DNA from: JAENVT01 sp039931555
Lineage (GTDB): Bacteria > Actinomycetota > Acidimicrobiia > Acidimicrobiales > Ilumatobacteraceae
Direction: 5' to 3'
NCBI GenBank assembly: GCA_039931555.1
Contig: JBDTRP010000041.1
Span: forward strand, 1 to 64,000
DNA length: 64,000 nt
Shown here: positions 26,742-34,451 of the stretch, piece by piece
Layout: each line of letters starts with the position of its first letter
Position numbering within the stretch: the first letter of the stretch is position 1
Notes under the pieces: generated by a model
Seen by the model: the letters and a program-made list of their open reading frames with translations, nothing else
Told to the model about the DNA's origin: nothing
Database searches by the model: none
Position numbers and translations under genes: made by a program

Positions 26742-27491
26742 TCAGGCCGGTACCCGGTCGGTCGAGACGAATCGCAATTCGGTCAGTCGTACCTTGGCGA
26801 GGCGACACAGCATCAGCACCCGGATCACCCACCAACCGGGGTCGATCTCGAACCATCGGTGGGACAGGCGGGCAGAGGTGGGGGCTGCGTGATGGTTGTT
26901 GTGCAGCCCTTCGCCGGCCGTGATCAACGCCAGCCATTGCAGGTTGCCGGCGCGGTTGGGGTACGGGCGCCGACCGAAGTGGTGGGCGACGCCGTTGACT
27001 GCAGCGGAGCCCCCGAGGTACAGGTTGATGTGCACGAACGCGGCTAGCAGCCCGACCACCGGACCGAAGGCGACGACCAGGATCCCGATGCCGATCGCCA
27101 GCCCGACGAGGGCGTGATCGTAGAACCATCGATCGGCGCGCGTTGGCGGCACGTCTCGCGAATAGCGACTCATCGTCTCGGTGTTTCGTGCCTCGCGCCG
27201 GTAGAGGGCGACGTTGCTGCGTTGCACCTTGAACCAACCGAGCAGCACTGGTGAGTGCGGGTCGCCTTCGACGTCGGTGAAGGCGTGGTGCTTACGATGC
27301 ACGGCGACCCACTGCCGGGGGCGGATCCCGGTGGTGATCCAGACGAGGAGCCGAAACGCCTCGGTGACCGGGCGTTTGAAGGTGACCGCCTTGTGGGCCA
27401 GCCCACGATGCAAGAACACCGTCGAGGCCACGAACGCGACGCACGATACGCCGAAACCAACGAGCACACTCAGCGCGACCACCCGCAGCAT
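26742..27491 (-). CDS. acyl-CoA/fatty acid desaturase (delta-9 type)
   Basis: Membrane di-iron desaturase, 249 residues, with the three His boxes His28-x4-His33, His65-x2-His68-His69 and His197-x2-His200-His201. Hydrophobic segments lie at about 3-26, 43-56 and 125-160. It is shorter than acyl-CoA desaturases that carry an N-terminal extension, but all metal ligands are present. It would introduce a double bond into membrane acyl chains. The gene diverges from a TetR regulator across an operator palindrome, so regulation of membrane fluidity is a reasonable inference. Confidence 0.88.
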   Translation of the reverse strand: MLRVVALSVLVGFGVSCVAFVASTVFLHRGLAHKAVTFKRPVTEAFRLLVWITTGIRPRQWVAVHRKHHAFTDVEGDPHSPVLLGWFKVQRSNVALYRREARNTETMSRYSRDVPPTRADRWFYDHALVGLAIGIGILVVAFGPVVGLLAAFVHINLYLGGSAAVNGVAHHFGRRPYPNRAGNLQWLALITAGEGLHNNHHAAPTSARLSHRWFEIDPGWWVIRVLMLCRLAKVRLTELRFVSTDRVPA

Positions 27492-27497
27492 CGCCTC

Positions 27498-27503
27498 AGT
27501 CTA
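27498..27503 (-). promoter_or_regulatory. -10 hexamer TAGACT for the desaturase (leaderless)
   Basis: Minus-strand TAGACT ends 6 nt before the desaturase ATG. The 20-bp dyad lies just upstream, across the spacer and -35 region. Confidence 0.5.
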
Positions 27504-27508
27504 GCAGA

Positions 27509-27528
27509 CCTACCTACTGGTCGGTAGG
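27509..27528. promoter_or_regulatory. TetR-type operator palindrome
   Basis: A 20-bp dyad with arms CCTACC and GGTAGG and an 8-bp centre (TACTGGTC), sited between the divergent desaturase and TetR genes. It overlaps the upstream part of the desaturase promoter and reaches the -35 position of the regulator promoter. Position and form fit an operator through which the TetR protein represses both genes. Confidence 0.65.
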
Positions 27529-27545
27529 CCGTGTTCGATCAGGAC

Positions 27546-27551
27546 TAGACT
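27546..27551 (+). promoter_or_regulatory. -10 hexamer TAGACT for the TetR gene (leaderless)
   Basis: TAGACT ends 8 nt before ATG 27560. It is the same hexamer used in the opposite direction for the desaturase. Confidence 0.5.
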
Positions 27552-27559
27552 GCGGTTCC

Positions 27560-28174
27560 ATGGTCGTACATGCGGGCGAACACCTGTCGACCCGTGACCT
27601 GATCATCAACGAAGCTCTGCACTGCTTCTCCGAATCCGGCTACGACGGGACATCGCTCAACGACATCGCCGCTGGAGTCGGGATCCGCCGCCCGAGCCTG
27701 CTGCATCACTTCCCCTCGAAAGAGGCCTTGTACCACGAGGTGTTCGAACGATTGCTCAGCGACTGGTTCGAGCGCCTGACAGGGGCGATCGCCAGTTCGG
27801 AGCGTGGTTGGACGAAGGTGCAACTGGTGATCGGCGCCGGCTTCGACTTCTTCGCGGACAACCACGAATACGTTCGTCTGATGCGTCGCGAAGCCCTCGA
27901 CGGAGGTGCACACCTCGGTATTGATCTGGCTGCAGTGCTGCGGCCGTTGTGGGACCGCAGCGTCGACTACTTTCGCGAGCAGATGGAGGCCGGTGTCTTT
28001 CGACAGCACGACCCTGAGCAGCTGCTGCTGACCGGCTACGGAGCGATCCTCAGCTACTTCTCCGACTCGCCGTTCCTGGGTGGTCTGCTCGACGAGGATC
28101 CCTTGGCGGCTGATGCGTTGTTGCGTCGTCGCGACCACATCACCGCCTTCTTCCGCACGGCTCTGGTGCCGTAG
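27560..28174 (+). CDS. TetR-family transcriptional regulator
   Basis: 204 residues. The N-terminal helix-turn-helix (about 12-57) reads IINEALHCFSESGYDGTSLNDIAAGVGIRRPSLLHHF in two overlapping helices, as in TetR. The C-terminal ligand domain resembles regulators of fatty-acid genes but no ligand can be named. It diverges from the desaturase, with a 20-bp palindrome between, and precedes an acyl-CoA synthetase, so acyl-CoA sensing is plausible. Confidence 0.88.
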   Translation: MVVHAGEHLSTRDLIINEALHCFSESGYDGTSLNDIAAGVGIRRPSLLHHFPSKEALYHEVFERLLSDWFERLTGAIASSERGWTKVQLVIGAGFDFFADNHEYVRLMRREALDGGAHLGIDLAAVLRPLWDRSVDYFREQMEAGVFRQHDPEQLLLTGYGAILSYFSDSPFLGGLLDEDPLAADALLRRRDHITAFFRTALVP

Positions 28175-28214
28175 CACCCCGACGAGAAGCCACCGACGAG
28201 ACACGGCCCTCGCC

Positions 28215-28220
28215 TAGCGT
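28215..28220 (+). promoter_or_regulatory. -10 hexamer TAGCGT for the acyl-CoA synthetase (leaderless)
   Basis: TAGCGT ends 7 nt before GTG 28228. It overlaps the alternative GTG 28219, which argues for the later start. Confidence 0.5.
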
Positions 28221-28227
28221 GACGCGG

Positions 28228-30387
28228 GTGAGCGGACCACACACCCTGTCGGAAGCAGCATCGAAGGTGTTGCTGCGCAGGCACGGCGTGCCCATGGCGG
28301 ACGAGCGTGAGGCGTCGACACCGAAGGAGGCGGCCGAGGCGGCCGATGTACTCGGCTATCCGGTGGTGGTGAAGCTGTGTGGCGCAGCAATCGCACACAA
28401 GACCGAGCGCGGATTGGTACGGCTGAGGCTCGCCGACAGCGATGCAGTGGAGACCGCGGCGACCGATCTCCTGGCCAAGGCGACGCCCGCTGATGGGGAG
28501 GTGTCGCTGTTGATCGCCCCGATGATCTCGGGCAATCGCGAGTTGATCGCCGGGGTGGTACGCGACCCGCAGTTCGGCGCCAACGTCATGCTCGGGGTCG
28601 GCGGCATCGTCGCCGAAGCGCTCGCCGACGTGCAGTTCCGGCCGGCGCCGATCACCGACGTCGACGCAGCCGAGATGATCGATGGACTGTCGACCCAGAA
28701 GCTGCTCGGAGCGTTTCGTGGCGAGCCTGCAGTCGATCGTGGGCAACTGCAGGCGGTGCTGCTCGGACTGTCGGCATTGATCACCTCGCGACCCGACATC
28801 AACAGTGTCGACGTCAACCCGCTGATCGTCACCGCCGACGGGTCGCCGGTCGCCGTCGATGCGCTCGTGGAGCTCCGGGAGCAGGAAGCGGTGAGCCGCA
28901 CCCGACGCGCCCGGCCGACCGATGCTCAGTTCCGTGCGTTGTTCGATCCGAAGGGCGTGCTGGTCGCCGGGGCCAGCACGCACCCGGGCAAGTTCGGATT
29001 CGTCAGCCTGCACAACATCTTGGCCAGCGGGTACCGGGGCGCGGTGTTCGGTACGAACCTCGAAGCCGAGGAGGTGCTTGGCATCCGCACGGTCGCCGAT
29101 GTCGCCGACCTGCCCGACGATGCCATCGACCTGGTGTTCGTGTGCACCCCCGCGTCGGCCAACGAACGCGTGCTGCGCGCGTGCGCAGCCAAGGGCGTGA
29201 AGGCTGCGTTCCTGACCAGTGCCGGATACGGCGAAGCCGGCCCGGCCGGCCGCGCTGCGGAGGCCGAACTGGTCGCGCTGGCCGACGAGTTGGGCATCTT
29301 GCTGGCGGGACCCAACGGGCAGGGCCTGGTCAGCACGCCGGCCAACCTGTGCGCCCAAATCGTCGCGCCGTATCCGCCCCGTGGCCGGATTGCCGTTGCC
29401 AGCCAGAGCGGCAACCTCGTGAGCAGCTTCTTGAACTACGCCAGGTTCACCGGCGTCGGAATCAGCCGCGCCGTGTCGGCCGGCAATGCCGCGGCGGTCA
29501 GCCCGGCCGAATACCTTGATTGGTTCGCGGATGATCCGGAGACCGCAGTGTCGCTCGCGTACGTCGAAGGCATCAACGACGGTCGCGCGCTGCTCGACAC
29601 ATTCGCGTCCGTCGCACGTCGCAAGCCGCTCGTGGTGGTGAAGGGCGGCGCTACCGAGAGCGGCGCTCTGGCAGCTGCTAGCCACACGGGAGCGTTGGCA
29701 GCGGACGACAAGGTGTTCGACGGCGTGTGTCGTCAGGCCGGTGTCACGCGCGCCGCCAACGTGGAGGAAGCCTTCGATGCTGCTGCCACTTTTGCCACGC
29801 AGCCGTTGCCGAAAGGCCCGAACGTTGTGGTGCTGACGACCGCCGGCGGCTGGGGGGTCGTGACCTCCGATGCGATAGCCCGATCCGAGGGCCTGACGCT
29901 GATGGCCCTCCCGCCCGATCTCCTTGCCGACATCGACACCAAGTTGCCGGCGCGGTGGAGTCGCAACAACCCGGTCGACTGCGCCGGCGGCGAGACGCGT
30001 GACACGATTCCTGAAGTGATGGAGATGATCGCGGCTCATCCCGATGTCCACGCAATCGTGTATCTCGGCTTGGGGATCCAGAGCAACGAGGCCCGCCTGA
30101 TGCGCGAGGGTGAGTTCCACCCCGCACACGGTCTTGATCGCATCGTCTCGTATCACGAGCGTCAGGATCAACGCTTCGCCGAAGCGGCCGACGATCTGTC
30201 GCGTCGCTACGACAAGCCGATCCTCACGGCCACCGAGCTGGGCGTTGCCGATCCCGACAACTCCGGTCCGGCGGCCGTCCGGGCGACGGGTCGGTTGTGT
30301 TACGCGACCGGAAACCGCGCCGCGACTGCCCTACAACACCTTTTCCAGTACGCCGAGTTCCGCAAACGTCGAGGTCTCGATCGATGA
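28228..30387 (+). CDS. ADP-forming acyl-CoA synthetase (acetate-CoA ligase type, fused subunits)
   Basis: 719 residues from GTG 28228. The order is an ATP-grasp (beta) domain at about 1-225, with VVVKLCGAAIAHKTERGLVRL, followed by the CoA-binding and succinyl-CoA-synthetase-like alpha part with VLVAGAS, AGPNGQGLVST and SQSGNLVSS. The phosphohistidine segment AAASHTGALAADD has its His near residue 486. It should interconvert acyl-CoA + ADP + Pi with acid + ATP. The acyl substrate is unknown. GTG 28219 is the alternative start. The 3' end overlaps dacB by four bases. Confidence 0.88.
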   Translation: MSGPHTLSEAASKVLLRRHGVPMADEREASTPKEAAEAADVLGYPVVVKLCGAAIAHKTERGLVRLRLADSDAVETAATDLLAKATPADGEVSLLIAPMISGNRELIAGVVRDPQFGANVMLGVGGIVAEALADVQFRPAPITDVDAAEMIDGLSTQKLLGAFRGEPAVDRGQLQAVLLGLSALITSRPDINSVDVNPLIVTADGSPVAVDALVELREQEAVSRTRRARPTDAQFRALFDPKGVLVAGASTHPGKFGFVSLHNILASGYRGAVFGTNLEAEEVLGIRTVADVADLPDDAIDLVFVCTPASANERVLRACAAKGVKAAFLTSAGYGEAGPAGRAAEAELVALADELGILLAGPNGQGLVSTPANLCAQIVAPYPPRGRIAVASQSGNLVSSFLNYARFTGVGISRAVSAGNAAAVSPAEYLDWFADDPETAVSLAYVEGINDGRALLDTFASVARRKPLVVVKGGATESGALAAASHTGALAADDKVFDGVCRQAGVTRAANVEEAFDAAATFATQPLPKGPNVVVLTTAGGWGVVTSDAIARSEGLTLMALPPDLLADIDTKLPARWSRNNPVDCAGGETRDTIPEVMEMIAAHPDVHAIVYLGLGIQSNEARLMREGEFHPAHGLDRIVSYHERQDQRFAEAADDLSRRYDKPILTATELGVADPDNSGPAAVRATGRLCYATGNRAATALQHLFQYAEFRKRRGLDR

Positions 30388-31820
30388 CCAGGCGACGACG
30401 CATCAACCCGATCGCCGTTCTGGTCGTCCTGGCGGCCATTCCGGCCGTGGGGCTGGGGGCGCTGTGGCGCTTCGCCGATGCTCGTCGCCCACCCGCCGCG
30501 GCGCAACCTGTGGCGCCCGACCCCGTCACACTGCCGGCCGCGATGAGCACACCGCTGCTATCGGTTCGGCGCGCGCCCGGGGTGCTGTCGCGTCAGGTCA
30601 ACCTCAGCGCGCTGCAAGCAGCGTTACAACCGCTGCTCGATTCGGTCGATGACAGCCGTTGCTTTGCGTTGGCGATCGATGGCCAGCAGGTGGCGGCGAA
30701 GAACGACACGCTGCCGCTGTCGCCTGCGAGCAACCTGAAGATCCTCACGGCGGCCGTGGCTCTCGACGTGCTCGGACCCGGGTTCACCTACTCGACCAAA
30801 GTGGTTGGTGCCCTCGGCGCCGATGGTGTGGTCGAGGGCGACCTGTTCCTGATCGGTGGCGGTGATCCCGTGTTGGCCAGCGAGTGGTGGAACGGGAACA
30901 ACCCGAAGTGGCCGCCATTCAACGAGACGTCGTTCGAGGCCCTGGCGGACACGATCCAACAAGCGGGAGTCACCAAGATCACCGGGCAGGTGGTTGGCGA
31001 TGGATCGCGGTACGACGACGAGTTCTTCGCCCCGACGTGGGCCCAGCCGGACCACGTGACGCAAGCCGGCCCGATCGACGCCTTGCTGGCCAACGACTCG
31101 TGGCAGACCCCGCAAGTAGCCGCCAAGGATCCGGCACTCGGTGCAGCGACCGTGCTGCGCTCGATGCTGAAAGATCGCGGCATCACCGTTGGCGAGGCGT
31201 CGACCGGCGTTGCCACCGGCGGAGCGACGATCGCCGAGGTGAAGTCGCAGCCGTTGCCTGCGATCTTGGCCGAGATGCTGACAACCAGCGACAACAACAC
31301 CGCGGAGATGGTGTTGAAAGAGATCGGCTTCCACAGCACGGGCCAGGGCACTCGAGCCGCCGGACTGCAAGTCGTGATGGATCGATTGACGTCGTGGGGC
31401 GTGCCCACCGCTGGTGACTTGCTGGTCGACGGATCGGGGTTGTCCGACGCCAATCGACTGACGTGCGCGACGATCCTGGCGGTGCTCGAGCACGGCTCGG
31501 CGACCGACGCGGTCGGCCAGGGCATGCCGGTCGCTGGAGCACCGGGGGGCACGCTGTACGACGTGTTCACCGGGACCCCGTTGGCGGGAAGATTGCATGG
31601 CAAGACGGGTTCGCTGAATCCGAACTGCAACCCTGGGCAACTCGGCGCCAAGTCGCTCGGTGGCTATGTGCCGCAGGTCGGAGGCGGAGCGATCGAATTC
31701 GTCCTGTTGCAGAACGGCGAGTGCATCGCCAAGAGCTACAAGGCGCTGTGGGATCAGCTGGGTCAAGCCCTGGCGCCGTACCCGACCGGCCCGAGCACAG
31801 AGACGCTCGCGCCGCGGTGA
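30384..31820 (+). CDS. dacB: D-alanyl-D-alanine carboxypeptidase/endopeptidase (DacB, S13 family)
   Basis: Class C penicillin-binding protein that trims or cleaves peptidoglycan peptides outside the membrane. The 478 residues carry an N-terminal signal anchor (about 8-28, after RRRR), the SxxK motif Ser116-Asn-Leu-Lys119, the SDN motif at 302-304 and the KTG motif at 407-409, all in S13 spacing, with the large insert between SxxK and SDN typical of PBP4. ATG 30384 overlaps the synthetase stop. Confidence 0.92.
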   Translation: MTRRRRINPIAVLVVLAAIPAVGLGALWRFADARRPPAAAQPVAPDPVTLPAAMSTPLLSVRRAPGVLSRQVNLSALQAALQPLLDSVDDSRCFALAIDGQQVAAKNDTLPLSPASNLKILTAAVALDVLGPGFTYSTKVVGALGADGVVEGDLFLIGGGDPVLASEWWNGNNPKWPPFNETSFEALADTIQQAGVTKITGQVVGDGSRYDDEFFAPTWAQPDHVTQAGPIDALLANDSWQTPQVAAKDPALGAATVLRSMLKDRGITVGEASTGVATGGATIAEVKSQPLPAILAEMLTTSDNNTAEMVLKEIGFHSTGQGTRAAGLQVVMDRLTSWGVPTAGDLLVDGSGLSDANRLTCATILAVLEHGSATDAVGQGMPVAGAPGGTLYDVFTGTPLAGRLHGKTGSLNPNCNPGQLGAKSLGGYVPQVGGGAIEFVLLQNGECIAKSYKALWDQLGQALAPYPTGPSTETLAPR

Positions 31821-31827
31821 CGACCTG

Positions 31828-32439
31828 ATGGCGATCATGCCGATGTTCCCGCTGGGCACCGTGCTGCTGCCCGGAGTGGTCTTGCCTCTCCACGTCTTCG
31901 AGCCCCGGTACCAACAACTCGTCCGGGACTGCCTTGAATCGACCGAGCACGAGTTCGGCGTCGTGCTGATCGATCGTGGCAGCGAAGTCGGCGGTGGCGA
32001 CTCACGAATGAACGTCGGCGTCGTCGCCAGCATGTTGCAGGTTGGCACGATGGATGCGGGACGGTTCGCGGTGGTGGCGGTTGGGACTCGTCGTATCCGA
32101 GTGACGCGCTGGCTCGACGACGACCCGTACCCGCGCGCCGACGTCGAGGATTGGCCGGATCCCGATGCCGACGTGCCCGACGCTCGCATCGCGGCCACCG
32201 CCTCTCGTGCCCGGCGGTGTGCCGGTCTGGCGGTGGAGATGGGAGATCAGACCAATGTTCCCGAGGGCGAATTGACGGGTGATCCGTCGATCGACAGCTT
32301 CGTCCTGACGGCAATCAGCCCGTTCGGGCCCGCCGATCAGTACGCCTCATTGGCCGCCCCGGATCCTCTGGCCCGATTCGACCTCATCGATCGTCTGCTC
32401 GACGACGTCGAGGCCGGCCTGCAGTTCCGCCTGGGCTGA
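31828..32439 (+). CDS. Lon N-terminal (LON substrate-binding) domain protein
   Basis: 203 residues forming a stand-alone LON domain: MPMFPLGTVLLPGVVLPLHVFEPRY at the start is diagnostic, and FGVVLIDRGSEVGGG follows. There is no AAA+ ATPase or protease domain. Such proteins may be substrate adaptors, but no function is proven in most bacteria. It starts 7 bp after the dacB stop and ends the run from the acyl-CoA synthetase. Confidence 0.85.
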   Translation: MAIMPMFPLGTVLLPGVVLPLHVFEPRYQQLVRDCLESTEHEFGVVLIDRGSEVGGGDSRMNVGVVASMLQVGTMDAGRFAVVAVGTRRIRVTRWLDDDPYPRADVEDWPDPDADVPDARIAATASRARRCAGLAVEMGDQTNVPEGELTGDPSIDSFVLTAISPFGPADQYASLAAPDPLARFDLIDRLLDDVEAGLQFRLG

Positions 32440-32474
32440 TCAGTCGCGGTTCTGCACCTCGGCGTGCTACACAT

Positions 32475-32825
32475 ATGGCCGTGCCCGACAAGGACAAATC
32501 CGCCTCGAAAGGCGACGCAGGCCAGATCGGTCAGGTCATCGACCTCGTCAAGGACTACGCCCGTCAAGAGACACTCGGACCCATCAAGGGTGCCGGGAGA
32601 TGGCTGGCAGCGGGGGCCGCGGGCGCCGTCCTGTTGGGCACCGGATGCGTGTTCTTGGTGCTCGGCGTGTTGCGCATGGTGCAGAACGAGTTCGGCCGAT
32701 CGTTTCGGGGGAGCTGGGTCACCATGCTGCCCTACCTGTTCGCGTTTGTCGCCAGCATGTCCGTGATCGGCGTGGCCGCGTGGCGGATCTCGAAGAAGAA
32801 GACCTTGCAGAAAGAGAGGCGATGA
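32475..32825 (+). CDS. membrane protein, phage-holin-superfamily/DUF1469-like
   Basis: 116 residues: a cytoplasmic amphipathic N-terminus, two transmembrane helices at about 45-68 and 82-104, and a very basic C-terminus (RISKKKTLQKERR). It fits the actinobacterial PF07332 group, often called phage holin family proteins, although it is chromosomal and not in a prophage. The function is unknown. It leads a set of four tiny overlapping genes ahead of the tRNA-thiolation cassette. Confidence 0.65.
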   Translation: MAVPDKDKSASKGDAGQIGQVIDLVKDYARQETLGPIKGAGRWLAAGAAGAVLLGTGCVFLVLGVLRMVQNEFGRSFRGSWVTMLPYLFAFVASMSVIGVAAWRISKKKTLQKERR

Positions 32826-33031
32826 TGGCGCAGCAACGCATCACCCGCGACGACCTCGAGTCGCGATTTCGGCAACTTCAGGACAACGTCCAAGGTCGAG
32901 TCGACGACAAGAAGCGCACGCTGGCAACCGTCGGTGTCGTGGGAGGGGTCGTGCTGCTGCTGGTCTTCTTCATGCTCGGCAGTCGCCGCGGCAAGAAGAA
33001 GACCACGCTGGTCGAGATCCGCCGGGTCTGA
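32822..33031 (+). CDS. small single-pass membrane protein, 69 aa
   Basis: 69 residues: a helical charged N-half, one transmembrane helix at about 37-53 (VGVVGGVVLLLVFFMLG) and a basic tail with RRGKKKTT. ATG 32822 overlaps the previous stop (ATGA), so the pair is coupled. No family is recognised. Confidence 0.65.
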   Translation: MMAQQRITRDDLESRFRQLQDNVQGRVDDKKRTLATVGVVGGVVLLLVFFMLGSRRGKKKTTLVEIRRV

Positions 33032-33034
33032 CAC

Positions 33035-33289
33035 ATGGCTCGTCCCCGACTCGTGTCGCCGACAATTGCACTCCGTCGCAACGCGATCTACAAGGGTCTG
33101 CTCGGCGGCCAGCGCGGCTGGCTGGCGATCGGCGCTGTCGTGTGGGCGCCGCGGTTGTTGAAGAAGGCCCTCGGGCGTACCGAGCAGGTCGTCGCCACCG
33201 AACGACTCGAGCCGGGCCAGGCACTACGAATCGAAGCGATCAAGCGACCGACACGTGCCGAGGATCGCGCTCGTCGCCGCGCTCGATGA
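33035..33289 (+). CDS. small hypothetical protein, 84 aa
   Basis: 84 strongly basic residues with a short hydrophobic stretch at about 27-42 (GGQRGWLAIGAVVWAP) and an Arg-rich end. It starts 3 bp after the previous stop and overlaps the sulfur-carrier gene by four bases. The GQALRIEAIKRPTRAED tail suggests a peripheral membrane or nucleic-acid contact, but this is speculation. No family is recognised. Confidence 0.6.
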   Translation: MARPRLVSPTIALRRNAIYKGLLGGQRGWLAIGAVVWAPRLLKKALGRTEQVVATERLEPGQALRIEAIKRPTRAEDRARRRAR

Positions 33290-33483
33290 AGGTCCTGCTG
33301 CGCAACCCGCGCCGTGAGATCGAGGTGGTGGGCGTCCACCGGGTCCATGCCCTTCTGGCCAAGCTCGACCTGAATCGCGAGTCGCACTTGGTGATTCGCA
33401 ACGGCACGCTTGTTCCCGGCGACGCCGAGTTGCTCGACGACGACGTCGTCGAGGTCCGCCCGGTGATCTCCGGGGGTGCGTGA
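33286..33483 (+). CDS. ttuB: ubiquitin-like sulfur carrier protein, TtuB/ThiS-MoaD family
   Basis: 65 residues with the beta-grasp pattern: KVLLRN, EIEVVG, a helix HALLAKLDLN, LVIRNGTLV, and D-D-V-V-E-V before the tail. The end is ISGG plus one extra Ala65. Thermus TtuB is the same length class and ends in ISGG, where the terminal glycine is thiocarboxylated as sulfur donor. It directly precedes and overlaps ttuA, its expected partner. The extra Ala means a peptidase must trim it, or the protein works differently. ThiS or MoaD identity is less likely in this context. Confidence 0.75.
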   Translation: MKVLLRNPRREIEVVGVHRVHALLAKLDLNRESHLVIRNGTLVPGDAELLDDDVVEVRPVISGGA

Positions 33484-34451
33484 TGGTGGCCGTCGGCTCG
33501 AAGTGCCGTACCTGTCGAGGTCCGGCGATCATCGATCTGCCGCGGCACAACGCCAACTTCTGCGCGGAGCACTTCCTGGAACTGTGCCGTCGCCAGGTCA
33601 CCAAGGCCATTGAACACTTCGACATGATGACTCGCGACGACAAGGTGCTGGTCGCCGTCTCGGGAGGAAAGGACAGCCTCGCGGTGTGGGATCTGCTGGT
33701 CGAACTCGGCTACGACGCCGACGGCCTCTACGTGGGGCTGGGCATCGGCGACTACAGCGAAACGTCTGCAGAGTACGCTCGCGCGTTCGCGGCTGATCGC
33801 AACCTGAACCTGATCGAGGTCAAGCTGCGCGACGAGTACGGGTACGACGTGCCGACCGCGGCAAAGGCGACACGCCGTGTCCCGTGTTCCGCGTGTGGCA
33901 TGAGCAAGCGACATGTGTTCGACAAGGCCGCGCTCGATGGCGACTACACGGTGCTGGTCACCGGCCACAACCTCGACGACGAAGCGGCGGTACTGTTCGG
34001 GAACACGCTGCATTGGGACGTCGAGTACTTGGCTCGTCAGCTGCCGGTGCTCGAAGCCCGCCCCGGCTTTCCCAAGAAGGTCAAGCCATTGGTCCGGCTC
34101 ACCGAACGCGAGACCGCGGCGTGGTGCATCGTGCGTGGGATCGACTACCTCGTCGATGAATGCCCGATGGCTGCGGGCAACAAGCACTTGGCCTACAAGG
34201 CGGCGCTGAACACGATCGAGGAGACGTCGCCCGGTACGAAGGCGGGGTTCTACTTCAACTTCATCGACAACATGGCCCCGTTGCTGGCCGGCCGTGCCAT
34301 GGCCGATGGTCAGGCCCTCGGATCGTGCTCGAACTGTGGCGCGCCGACGACCGGTACCGTGTGCGCCTTCTGCCGTCTGGTGGAGACGGCTTCTGCCCAC
34401 GCCCCCGTGCCGGTCGAACTGGTCATGAAGAAGGGGAGAGGCCCACGATGA
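33483..34451 (+). CDS. ttuA: tRNA-5-methyluridine(54) 2-sulfurtransferase TtuA
   Basis: PP-loop ATPase that thiolates U54 in the tRNA T-loop. The 322 residues have an N-terminal zinc site Cys8, Cys11, Cys27, His30; the PP-loop SGGKDS at 60-65; the three cysteines expected to hold the catalytic [4Fe-4S] cluster, Cys135, Cys138 and Cys227; and a C-terminal zinc site Cys282, Cys285, Cys294, Cys297. Four zinc ligands at each end separate TtuA/Ncs6 from TtcA. ATG 33483 shares a base with the carrier stop; GTG 33480 is also possible. The stop overlaps trmI. Confidence 0.88.
   Translation: MVAVGSKCRTCRGPAIIDLPRHNANFCAEHFLELCRRQVTKAIEHFDMMTRDDKVLVAVSGGKDSLAVWDLLVELGYDADGLYVGLGIGDYSETSAEYARAFAADRNLNLIEVKLRDEYGYDVPTAAKATRRVPCSACGMSKRHVFDKAALDGDYTVLVTGHNLDDEAAVLFGNTLHWDVEYLARQLPVLEARPGFPKKVKPLVRLTERETAAWCIVRGIDYLVDECPMAAGNKHLAYKAALNTIEETSPGTKAGFYFNFIDNMAPLLAGRAMADGQALGSCSNCGAPTTGTVCAFCRLVETASAHAPVPVELVMKKGRGPR

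Noticed and set aside
28219..28221. GTG 28219 as start of the acyl-CoA synthetase
   Set aside because: It overlaps the TAGCGT hexamer that sits 7 nt before GTG 28228. The later codon fits the window's spacing rule, although only 3 residues differ.
32475..32825. Holin-like protein as sign of a prophage
   Set aside because: No other phage genes are near. PF07332-like proteins are common chromosomal membrane proteins in actinobacteria.
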